Part shown: in pieces, positions 41,003 through 47,836 of the stretch
Position numbering within the stretch: the stretch's first letter is position 1
Layout: the number at the start of each line of letters is the position of its first letter
Assembly: GCF_001625365.1 (NCBI RefSeq)
Contig: NZ_LJJF01000001.1
Span: 5,010,001-5,074,000 of the forward strand
DNA from: Streptomyces sp. MJM8645
Lineage (GTDB): Bacteria > Actinomycetota > Actinomycetes > Streptomycetales > Streptomycetaceae
Length of the DNA: 64,000 nt
Direction: 5' to 3'
Made by a program: the position numbers and the translations under genes
Notes under the pieces: generated by a model
Told to the model about the DNA's origin: nothing
The model's input: the letters and a program-made list of their open reading frames with translations, nothing else
Databases searched by the model: none

Positions 41003-41058
41003 GGGCTTCACCGAGCGGTGGATCTCAGGGCTCCGCCTTCAGGGCTTCACCGAGCGGT
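41003..41058. repeat. 17-bp direct repeat at the 3' end of the TAXI gene
   Basis: GGGCTTCACCGAGCGGT occurs at 41003-41019 and again at 41042-41058. The second copy encodes the last residues of the TAXI protein; the first lies just beyond its stop codon. It looks like a small partial duplication of the gene end. Confidence 0.75.
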
Positions 41059-42058
41059 AGTAGCGGGCCGCGCCCTCGTGCAGCGGGAGCGGGTCGGTGT
41101 AGACGGCGGTGCGCAGGTCGACCAGCTGGGCGGCGTGCACCTGGGAGCCGATCTGGTCGCGGCTGTCGATCACCGCCCGGGTCATGCCCTCGACCAGGCC
41201 CGGGTCCACGTCGTCCCGGGTGATCAGCAGGTTGGGCACGGCCACGGTGGCGACGGCGTCCTTGGGGTCGGCGTTCGGGTAGGTGCCCTTGGGCATGGTG
41301 GCTGCCCGGTAGGCGTCGGTGCCGCCGCCCTCCATCTTGTGGATGGCCCCGGCGAGGTCCCCCAGCGGCACGACCCGCATCCGCATGTGGTCGGACAGGT
41401 CGGTGAGGGCGCTGGTCGGCAGGCCGCCGGACCAGAAGAAGGCGTCGAGCTTGTTCTCGCGCAGCTGGTCGGCGGCGTCGCCGACGCCCGCCGACACCGG
41501 GACGATGTCGTGGTCCGGGTCCAGGCCGGCCGCGGCCAGCAGCCGCCTGGTCACCAGGTTCACCCCGGACTGCGGCAGGCCCACGCCGACCCGCAGCCCC
41601 TTGAGGTCGGCCGTGCGGTGCACCGTCGAGGAGGACGGGACGATCAGCTGGAGGTAGTCGTCGTACAGCCGTGCGATCGCCCGCAGCCGGTCCTTGCCCG
41701 GGCCCTGGTAGTCGGCGACGGCGTCGGCGGTGGCGATCGCGAAGTCGTCCTGGCCGCTGGTCACCCGGGCCAGGTTGTCGATCGAGCCCTCGGTGTTGTC
41801 CAGGGCCAGCCGCACCCCCGGCATGGCCTTGGCGACGTGGGCCTCCAGCAACTGCCCGTACCGGTCGTAGACGCCGCGTTGCACGCCGGTCGCGAAACGC
41901 GTCTCGCCGCGCGGGTAGCCGGGCGAGCGGCCCGCCGACAGCCACCAGCCGCCCAGCCCCGCGACCAGCAGCACCAGCACCAGCACCGTCCGCCACAGCG
42001 GGCTGCGGGCCGCGGTGCGGACGGCGGCGCCGAGACGGGACGGGGTGGTGGGGGTCAT
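41039..42058 (-). CDS. TAXI-family TRAP transporter solute-binding protein, membrane-anchored, no permease nearby
   Basis: 339 residues. One N-terminal hydrophobic segment (about 25-43, LVLVLLVAGLGGWWLSAG) has no clear cleavage site or lipobox, so it is probably an anchor. The periplasmic-binding-type fold shows TGVQRGVYDRYGQLL near 57, AIATADAVADYQG and LKGLRVGVGLPQSG, the TAXI family pattern. TAXI proteins feed TRAP permeases with glutamate, dicarboxylates and similar anions. No TRAP membrane subunit gene is present in the window. It is divergent from miaB and convergent with gluK. Confidence 0.82.
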   Translation of the reverse strand: MTPTTPSRLGAAVRTAARSPLWRTVLVLVLLVAGLGGWWLSAGRSPGYPRGETRFATGVQRGVYDRYGQLLEAHVAKAMPGVRLALDNTEGSIDNLARVTSGQDDFAIATADAVADYQGPGKDRLRAIARLYDDYLQLIVPSSSTVHRTADLKGLRVGVGLPQSGVNLVTRRLLAAAGLDPDHDIVPVSAGVGDAADQLRENKLDAFFWSGGLPTSALTDLSDHMRMRVVPLGDLAGAIHKMEGGGTDAYRAATMPKGTYPNADPKDAVATVAVPNLLITRDDVDPGLVEGMTRAVIDSRDQIGSQVHAAQLVDLRTAVYTDPLPLHEGAARYYRSVKP

Positions 42059-42143
42059 GCAGGGATACTGCCAGGCGCTCCGCCGGAACGGGAGGGGAAA
42101 CGGTGGGGGAAAAGCGCTTCGCGGCTGCCCGTACCCTGGTCTG

Positions 42144-43646
42144 GTGAGCGGTGAGAGCGGATTGAAGAGCTACAAGGTCGTCACGTACGGCTGCCAGATG
42201 AACGTCCACGACTCCGAGCGGCTGTCCGGCCTGCTGGAGGACGCGGGTTACGTCAAGGCCGGGCAGGAGGGCGACCCGGACCTGGTCGTGTTCAACACCT
42301 GCGCGGTGCGGGAGAACGCCGACAACAAGCTGTACGGCAACCTCGGGCAGCTGGCGCCGGTCAAGACCCGCCACAAGGGCATGCAGATCGCCGTCGGCGG
42401 CTGCCTCGCCCAGAAGGACCGCGACACCATCGTCCGCAAGGCCCCCTGGGTCGACGTGGTGTTCGGCACCCACAACATCGGCCACCTGCCGGCGCTGCTG
42501 GAGCGGGCCGCGGTCGAGCGCAAGGCCCAGGTCGAGATCCTGGAGTCGCTGGAGACCTTCCCCTCCACCCTGCCGACCCGCCGCGAGTCCGCGTACGCCG
42601 CGTGGGTCGCCATCTCCGTCGGCTGCAACAACACCTGCACCTTCTGCATCGTCCCCGCGCTGCGCGGCAAGGAGGAGGACCGCCGCCCCGGCGACGTCCT
42701 CGCCGAGATCGAGGCGCTGGTGGACGAGGGCGTCATCGAGGTGACCCTGCTCGGCCAGAACGTCAACGCCTACGGCTCCGACCTGGGCGACCGCGAGGCC
42801 TTCTCCAAGCTGCTGCGCGCCGCCGGCCAGATCGAGGGCCTGGAGCGGATCCGCTTCACCTCGCCGCACCCGCGCGACTTCACCGACGACGTGATCGCCG
42901 CGATGGCCGAGACGCCGAACGTGATGCACCAGCTGCACATGCCGCTGCAGTCCGGCTCCGACACCGTCCTCAAGGCGATGCGCCGCTCCTACCGCCAGGA
43001 GCGCTTCCTCGGGATCATCCGGAAGGTCCGCGAGGCCATGCCGGACGCGGCGATCTCCACCGACATCATCGTGGGCTTCCCCGGCGAGACCGAGGAGGAC
43101 TTCGAGCAGACGATGCACGCCGTCCGCGAGGCCCGCTTCACCAACGCCTTCACCTTCCAGTACTCCAAGCGCCCCGGCACCCCGGCCGCCGAGATGGCGG
43201 ACCAGGTGCCGAAGGCCGTCGTGCAGGCCCGCTACGACCGACTGATCGCCCTCCAGGAGGAGATCTCCTGGGAGGAGAACAAGAAGCAGGTCGGCCGCGT
43301 CCTGGAGATCCTGGTCGCCGAGGGCGAGGGCAAGAAGGACGACAAGACCGACCGGCTCTCCGGCCGCGCCCCCGACAACCGGCTGGTGCACTTCAGCAGG
43401 CCGACGGAGCCGGTGCGTCCGGGCGACGTGGTGACCGTCGAGATCACCTACGCGGCCCCGCACCACCTGCTCGCCGAGGGCCCGTCGCTCGCGGTGCGCC
43501 GCACCCGGGCCGGCGACGCCTGGGAGAAGCGCCAGGCCAAGCCCGCGGCCAAGCCGGCCGGGGTGATGCTCGGCCTGCCGGGCATCGGTGCCCCGGCCGC
43601 GCTGCCCCTGGCCGCTCCGGCGGGCGGGGCCTGCTGCGGCGACTGA
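42144..43646 (+). CDS. miaB: tRNA-2-methylthio-N6-dimethylallyladenosine synthase MiaB
   Basis: 500-residue radical-SAM enzyme that adds a methylthio group to i6A37 of tRNAs reading UNN codons, acting after MiaA (encoded 1.3 kb downstream). The N-terminal cluster cysteines are in VTYGCQMN, NTCAVREN and VGGCLAQKD. The radical-SAM motif is CNNTCTFC near 165, followed by VPALRGKEEDRRP, typical of MiaB. A TRAM domain lies near 385-455 and an Ala/Pro tail ends in CCGD. GTG at 42144 has TACCCT 6 nt upstream and no Shine-Dalgarno sequence, so a leaderless mRNA is likely. Confidence 0.95.
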   Translation: MSGESGLKSYKVVTYGCQMNVHDSERLSGLLEDAGYVKAGQEGDPDLVVFNTCAVRENADNKLYGNLGQLAPVKTRHKGMQIAVGGCLAQKDRDTIVRKAPWVDVVFGTHNIGHLPALLERAAVERKAQVEILESLETFPSTLPTRRESAYAAWVAISVGCNNTCTFCIVPALRGKEEDRRPGDVLAEIEALVDEGVIEVTLLGQNVNAYGSDLGDREAFSKLLRAAGQIEGLERIRFTSPHPRDFTDDVIAAMAETPNVMHQLHMPLQSGSDTVLKAMRRSYRQERFLGIIRKVREAMPDAAISTDIIVGFPGETEEDFEQTMHAVREARFTNAFTFQYSKRPGTPAAEMADQVPKAVVQARYDRLIALQEEISWEENKKQVGRVLEILVAEGEGKKDDKTDRLSGRAPDNRLVHFSRPTEPVRPGDVVTVEITYAAPHHLLAEGPSLAVRRTRAGDAWEKRQAKPAAKPAGVMLGLPGIGAPAALPLAAPAGGACCGD

Positions 43647-43656
43647 CGGCCCACTG

Positions 43657-43720
43657 CTCGAACGGGGCCTGCTTCTCGAACGGGGCCCGCTCCTCGAACG
43701 GGGCCCGCTCCTCGAACGGC
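43657..43720. repeat. 18-bp tandem repeat, about 3.5 copies
   Basis: Units start at 43657, 43675, 43693 and 43711, exactly 18 bp apart, with consensus CTCGAACGGGGCCCGCTC. The middle two units are identical, the first differs at two bases and the last is cut short. The array lies 10 nt after the miaB stop and runs into the following hairpin. Confidence 0.92.
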
Positions 43721-43754
43721 GGCCCGGCGGGACTTCGAGTCCGGCCGGGCCGCC
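43718..43754 (+). terminator. Long hairpin after miaB
   Basis: An 11-bp perfect stem GGCGGCCCGGC/GCCGGGCCGCC continues after one G-G mismatch into GGACT/AGTCC with a TCG loop. It lies at the end of the tandem repeat, 27 nt before the next start codon, and probably terminates miaB transcription. Confidence 0.75.
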
Positions 43755-43780
43755 GTCGCCGTTTGGCTAGAGTGATCCGC

Positions 43781-44479
43781 ATGCTGGTAGCCGCCGCCGT
43801 GTGCCCCTGTCCGCCGCTGCTCGTCCCGGAGGTCGCCGCCGGGGCGGCCGCCGAGTTGGACCCGCTGCGGGCCGCCTGCGACGAGGCCCTGGCGGCACTG
43901 GTCGCGGCCGGGCCGCAGCTGGTCGTGGTGGTCGGCGCCGGGCCGGAGGCCGAGGTGTGGACCGAGGGCGGGGCCGGCTCCTTCCACCGCTACGGGGTGC
44001 CGCTGGTCGCCAAGCTGCCCGGCGGCCGGGTCGAGGGGCCGGAGCTGGCACCGTCTCTGACGGTCGGCGCCTGGCTGCTGGAGCGCGCCGGGGTGACGCT
44101 GCCGACGCACGCCTGCGCGGTGCCCGCCGACGCGCCCGCCGACCGGATGCTCGGGCTCGGCCAGGGCTTGGCCCAGCTGGCCGACCGGGTCGGCCTGTTG
44201 GTGGTGGGCGACGGCAGCGCCTGTCGTTCGGTGAAGGCCCCCGGTTACCTGGACGAGCGTGCCGAGGGCTTCGACGCCGCCCTGGCCGCCGCCCTGGGCT
44301 CCGCCGACCTGCCCGCGCTCGCCGCCCTGGACGCCGGGCTGGCCGCCGAGCTCAAGGCCGAGGGCCGGGCGCCCTGGCAGGTGCTGGCCGGCGCCGCGGA
44401 GGGCGCCGGCCTCACCGCGCGGCTCGGCTACCAGGACGCCCCGTACGGGGTCGGCTACGTCGTGGCGTCCTGGAGCTGA
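43781..44479 (+). CDS. LigB-type class III extradiol dioxygenase-like protein
   Basis: 232 residues. MLVAAAVCPCPPLLVPEVAAG, then LVVVVGAGPEAEVW, GAWLLERAG and VGDGSACRSVKAPGYLDERAEGFD are blocks of the actinobacterial subunit-B-like class III extradiol dioxygenase family. True members bind Fe(II) and open aromatic rings. Here the expected early metal ligands (a His near position 10 in PHPP-type members) are replaced by CPCPP, so catalytic activity is uncertain. ATG at 43781 has TAGAGT 7 nt upstream and no ribosome site, suggesting a leaderless transcript. The gene commonly lies between miaB and miaA in Streptomyces. Confidence 0.75.
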   Translation: MLVAAAVCPCPPLLVPEVAAGAAAELDPLRAACDEALAALVAAGPQLVVVVGAGPEAEVWTEGGAGSFHRYGVPLVAKLPGGRVEGPELAPSLTVGAWLLERAGVTLPTHACAVPADAPADRMLGLGQGLAQLADRVGLLVVGDGSACRSVKAPGYLDERAEGFDAALAAALGSADLPALAALDAGLAAELKAEGRAPWQVLAGAAEGAGLTARLGYQDAPYGVGYVVASWS

Positions 44480-44494
44480 TCGAAGCGCGGGGCG

Positions 44495-44758
44495 TCAGGC
44501 CTGCGGCGCCTGGCCGTTGCCGCCGGCCGGCCCCTCCTCGCCCGGCTTCGGCTTGTGGGCGAAGTCGCCCACCGCGCCCTTGGCCTTGCTGGCGCCGTGC
44601 TCGATCTTCTCGCTGTACTTGCCCTTGGTCGCCTTGTCGATCGCGCCGCCGGCCTTGTCCACCGCGTGCTCGATCTGCTCGCTGTGCTTGCCGGCGAGCT
44701 CACTGGCCTTGCCCTTGAGCTCCTCGGCCTTGCCCTTGAGGTTGTCCATCAGACCCAT
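44495..44758 (-). CDS. MT0933-type antitoxin family small protein
   Basis: 87 residues, hydrophilic and helical, rich in Lys, Glu and Ala: MGLMDNLKGKAEELKGKASE, then AVDKAGGAIDKATKGKYSEK and a Pro/Gly-rich tail. This matches the small-protein family named after Rv0910/MT0933 antitoxins. No toxin gene is adjacent, so an antitoxin role is doubtful; these proteins resemble stress-associated or CsbD-like helical proteins. ATG at 44758 follows AAGGGTGAG. The 16-nt gap from the convergent LigB-type gene contains no clear terminator. Confidence 0.72.
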   Translation of the reverse strand: MGLMDNLKGKAEELKGKASELAGKHSEQIEHAVDKAGGAIDKATKGKYSEKIEHGASKAKGAVGDFAHKPKPGEEGPAGGNGQAPQA

Positions 44759-44937
44759 GGCGATCTCACCCTTTCGTCCCTGTCTCCTGCCCAACGTCCG
44801 TCACCGCCGAACCGTTCGCAAACCGGCTCAACTGCGGAAACGGCTGGAGATGGCCGGACACAGTCACATCGTCGCGCAGTCGGGGCCGACGGGCAGCCCG
44901 GTCACCGGTGCGGCGGCGGTTTTGCGAGACTGGAGCG

Positions 44938-45903
44938 GTGAGCAGCTCCCGTACCGACCAGTCCCGCGTCGCCCAGCCCCGAGTGGTCTGCATCGTCGGC
45001 GCGACCGCCGCCGGCAAGTCCGACCTGGCCGTCGCCATCGCCCGCAGCCTCGGCGGCGAGGTGATCAACACCGACTCGATGCAGCTGTACCGGGGCATGG
45101 ACATCGGCACCGCCAAGCTCACCCCCGCCGAGCGCGGCGGAGTGCCGCACCACCTGCTGGACGTCTGGGACGTCACCGAGGCCGCCAGCGTCGCCGAGTA
45201 CCAGCGGCTGGCCCGGGCCGAGATCGACCGGCTGCTCGCGGTCGGGCGCACGCCCGTCCTGGTCGGCGGCTCCGGGCTGTACGTCCGGGCGGCGATCGAC
45301 GAGATGGAGTTCCCCGGCACCGACCCGGCGGTCCGGGCCCGGCTGGAGGCCGAGCTGGAGGAGGCCGGCCCGCACGCGCTGCACCGGCGGCTGGCCGAGC
45401 TGGACCCGGCGGCCGCGGAGGCGATCCTGATCGGCAACGGGCGGCGGATCGTCCGCGCGCTGGAGGTCATCGAGATCACCGGGCAGCCGTTCACCGCGAA
45501 CCTGCCCGGCAACACCGCCGTCTACGACGCGGTGCAGATCGGGGTCGCGCTGCCGCGCCCCGAACTGGACGAGCGGATCACGCTGCGGGTCGACCTGATG
45601 TGGCGGGCCGGACTGCTGGACGAGGTGCGCGCGCTGGAGCGGCTCGGGTTGCGGGAGGGGCGGACGGCCTCCCGGGCGCTCGGCTACCAGCAGGTGCTGG
45701 ACCACTTCGCCGGCGAGTGCACCGAGGACGAGGCGCGGGCCGAGACCGTCCGGGCCACCAAGCGCTTCGCCCGCCGTCAGGAGTCCTGGTTCCGCCGCGA
45801 CGGCCGGATCCACTGGCTGTCCCGGCCGGCCGGCACCGACCCCGTCGAGCTGCTGGAACGCTCCCTGGAGCTGATCGACCGTCAGGAGCGTCCGGCCGGG
45901 TAG
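44938..45903 (+). CDS. miaA: tRNA dimethylallyltransferase MiaA
   Basis: 321-residue enzyme that prenylates A37 of tRNAs reading UNN codons, making the substrate of MiaB. The P-loop is VGATAAGKSDLAVAIA near 19-34. The DSMQLYRGMDIGTAK motif holds the catalytic Asp and substrate-binding residues. VGGSGLYVRAAID and the C-terminal TKRFARRQESWFRRD are diagnostic. GTG at 44938 is used with a modest GGAG upstream; an earlier in-frame GTG at 44908 is less likely. Divergent from the MT0933-type gene. Confidence 0.95.
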   Translation: MSSSRTDQSRVAQPRVVCIVGATAAGKSDLAVAIARSLGGEVINTDSMQLYRGMDIGTAKLTPAERGGVPHHLLDVWDVTEAASVAEYQRLARAEIDRLLAVGRTPVLVGGSGLYVRAAIDEMEFPGTDPAVRARLEAELEEAGPHALHRRLAELDPAAAEAILIGNGRRIVRALEVIEITGQPFTANLPGNTAVYDAVQIGVALPRPELDERITLRVDLMWRAGLLDEVRALERLGLREGRTASRALGYQQVLDHFAGECTEDEARAETVRATKRFARRQESWFRRDGRIHWLSRPAGTDPVELLERSLELIDRQERPAG

Positions 45904-45928
45904 GCGGGTTCCGGCCAATCCGGCGGTG

Positions 45929-45946
45929 CACCTGCGCGCGCAGGTG
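45929..45946 (+). terminator. Short hairpin after miaA
   Basis: A perfect 7-bp stem CACCTGC/GCAGGTG with a GCGC loop, 26 nt after the miaA stop. No T tract. The remaining 180 nt to the next gene contain only a second 8-bp inverted repeat (GGTCGGCC/GGCCGACC at 46062-46082). Confidence 0.5.
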
Positions 45947-46129
45947 GCCGTGCAGGACGAACCGGCGGTCACGGCCCGATCACGTGATGGCCACGGATCA
46001 CCCGTCGACGCCGGTCAGGCCCGGAACGCCCGTCTGGACATGCCATCATCGAAGGCGTAGGGGTCGGCCGCGCGGGCCGACCGTGCCCGACCGCGAGTCC
46101 GCTCGTGTCGAACTGTCAGGGGAGGCCGC

Positions 46130-46630
46130 GTGTCGACGGGTACCGGCCCCGAACCCGGCCAGAGCGGGAGTGTCACCGCACCGGCCGACGAGTCGACGAG
46201 GGGTGACCTCCCCGTGCTGACCGGCCTGGAGGCACCCACCTCCTACGCGGTCGCACTGCCGGCCCTGGACAACCGCACCCCGGCGGGCGCGGTGCACGAG
46301 CGGGAGATCCGACCGCTGCGCCGGCTCCGCTGGTGGCAGACCCTGCCGATCGCCCTGCTGGGCATCCTCGGCTCGCTGATGTTCGCCTTCCCGCTCGCCT
46401 TCGGCTCGGCCGGGGCGCGCGCCACCATGGTCGGCATGCTCGGGCTGCTGCTCACCGCCGCCTCGGTCGGCTGGGGCGCGATGGCCGCCCGGCACGCCGG
46501 GTACAAGTGGCCGGGCCTGCCGCGCCGCGGCTCCGGGCAGCGGGCCGGCTGGAAGGCGATCGCGCTGTACACCCTGATCGCGCTGGTGGCCTGTGCGCTG
46601 GCCGTCTGGCGGGTCGCCTACCTGCGCTGA
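46130..46630 (+). CDS. Conserved-type small integral membrane protein, function unknown
   Basis: 166 residues from GTG at 46130, behind GGGGAGG. The first 65 residues are hydrophilic and acidic, then Arg-rich (REIRPLRRLRWW); three membrane segments follow at about 68-90, 97-120 and 142-163. No enzymatic motif was found. It is 97 nt upstream of dapF in the same direction. I do not recognise the family beyond its membrane layout. Confidence 0.7.
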   Translation: MSTGTGPEPGQSGSVTAPADESTRGDLPVLTGLEAPTSYAVALPALDNRTPAGAVHEREIRPLRRLRWWQTLPIALLGILGSLMFAFPLAFGSAGARATMVGMLGLLLTAASVGWGAMAARHAGYKWPGLPRRGSGQRAGWKAIALYTLIALVACALAVWRVAYLR

Positions 46631-46727
46631 TCCGCCGGCCGCCCCTGCCGGCCCCTCGGCTGCCCGCGCCGATCCACCGGTCGGACCGCCCGGGTGGCCG
46701 GTGCGCCCGTTCAGTACCATCGGGAGG

Positions 46728-47639
46728 GTGAGCGCATCCTTCCCGCAGCCGGTCGGCGTCCCCTTCTTCAAGGGGCACGGCACCCAGAACGACTTCGTCA
46801 TCGTCCCGGACCCGGACGGCGCGCTGGAGATCGGCCCCGCGGCCGTCGCCGCGCTGTGCGACCGGCGGGCCGGTATCGGCGGGGACGGGCTGCTGCGCGT
46901 GGTGCGCTCCGCCGCCGAGCCGGCCGCCGCGGACCAGGCCGACCGGGCCGAGTGGTTCATGGACTACCGCAACTCCGACGGCAGCATCGCCGAGATGTGC
47001 GGCAACGGCGTGCGGGTCTTCGCCCGGTACCTGGTCGAGGCCGGCCTGGCCGAGCCCGGCGAGTTCGCGGTCGCCACCCGCGCCGGGGTGCGGACGGTGC
47101 GGGTCGCCGAGGACGCCGGGGACGGGACGCCCGGCGAGGTCACCGTCGACATGGGCCGGGCCCGGCTGCCCGGGCCGGACGGCGTCGAGGTCACGGTCGG
47201 CGCGCGGCGCTGGCCCGCGCTGAACGTCAACATGGGCAACCCGCACGCGGTGGCCTTCGTGGACAGCCTCGACCATGCCGGGGACCTGCTGTCCGCGCCG
47301 CTGACCAGCCCCGAAGGGGCCTACCCGGAGGGCGTGAACGTCGAGTTCGTGGTGGACCGCGGGCCGCGGCACGTCGCCATGCGGGTGTACGAGCGCGGCT
47401 CCGGCGAGACCCGTTCCTGCGGGACCGGCACCTGCGCCGTCGCGGTGGCCGCCATCCGCCGGGACGGCGTCGACCCGGCGGTCACCGGCGAGCCGGCCAC
47501 CTACACCGTGGACGTGCCGGGCGGCCGACTGGTCATCACCGAGCACCCGGACGGCCGGATCGAGAAGACCGGCCCGGCGGTCATCGTGGCCGCCGGTGAG
47601 ATCGACGCCCGCTGGTGGGCCGAACTGGGGCGTGTCTGA
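46728..47639 (+). CDS. dapF: Diaminopimelate epimerase DapF
   Basis: 303-residue enzyme converting LL- to meso-diaminopimelate for lysine and peptidoglycan synthesis. The two catalytic cysteines are in AEMCGNGVRVFARYL and RSCGTGTCAVAVAA, each acting as base or acid. FFKGHGTQNDFV and NMGNPHAV are further family blocks. GTG at 46728 has TACCAT 7 nt upstream. The GGGAGG in between is too close to act as a normal ribosome site, so a leaderless transcript is likely. A short insert (DDQADRA region) is typical of Streptomyces. Confidence 0.95.
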   Translation: MSASFPQPVGVPFFKGHGTQNDFVIVPDPDGALEIGPAAVAALCDRRAGIGGDGLLRVVRSAAEPAAADQADRAEWFMDYRNSDGSIAEMCGNGVRVFARYLVEAGLAEPGEFAVATRAGVRTVRVAEDAGDGTPGEVTVDMGRARLPGPDGVEVTVGARRWPALNVNMGNPHAVAFVDSLDHAGDLLSAPLTSPEGAYPEGVNVEFVVDRGPRHVAMRVYERGSGETRSCGTGTCAVAVAAIRRDGVDPAVTGEPATYTVDVPGGRLVITEHPDGRIEKTGPAVIVAAGEIDARWWAELGRV

Positions 47640-47836
47640 CACGTCTGGGGCGCGGCTCGGGCAGCTGACGGCCCGGTTTGCCCATTTCGCGCGCCGGTGA
47701 ATCCGCCCGTTCGAGTGACGCGTGTCGCGGACGGGAAGCAAGGCATCGCGGAACGTGCTCTGCTCGGTAGCATGGACCACCGGGAAGGCGCCCCTCGGCG
47801 GGGTGGCGGCCGGTGATCGCTGCCGGAGGTGCGCCG

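Noticed and set aside
44495..44758. A toxin-antitoxin module
   Set aside because: Only the small MT0933-type protein is present; neither neighbour is a toxin.
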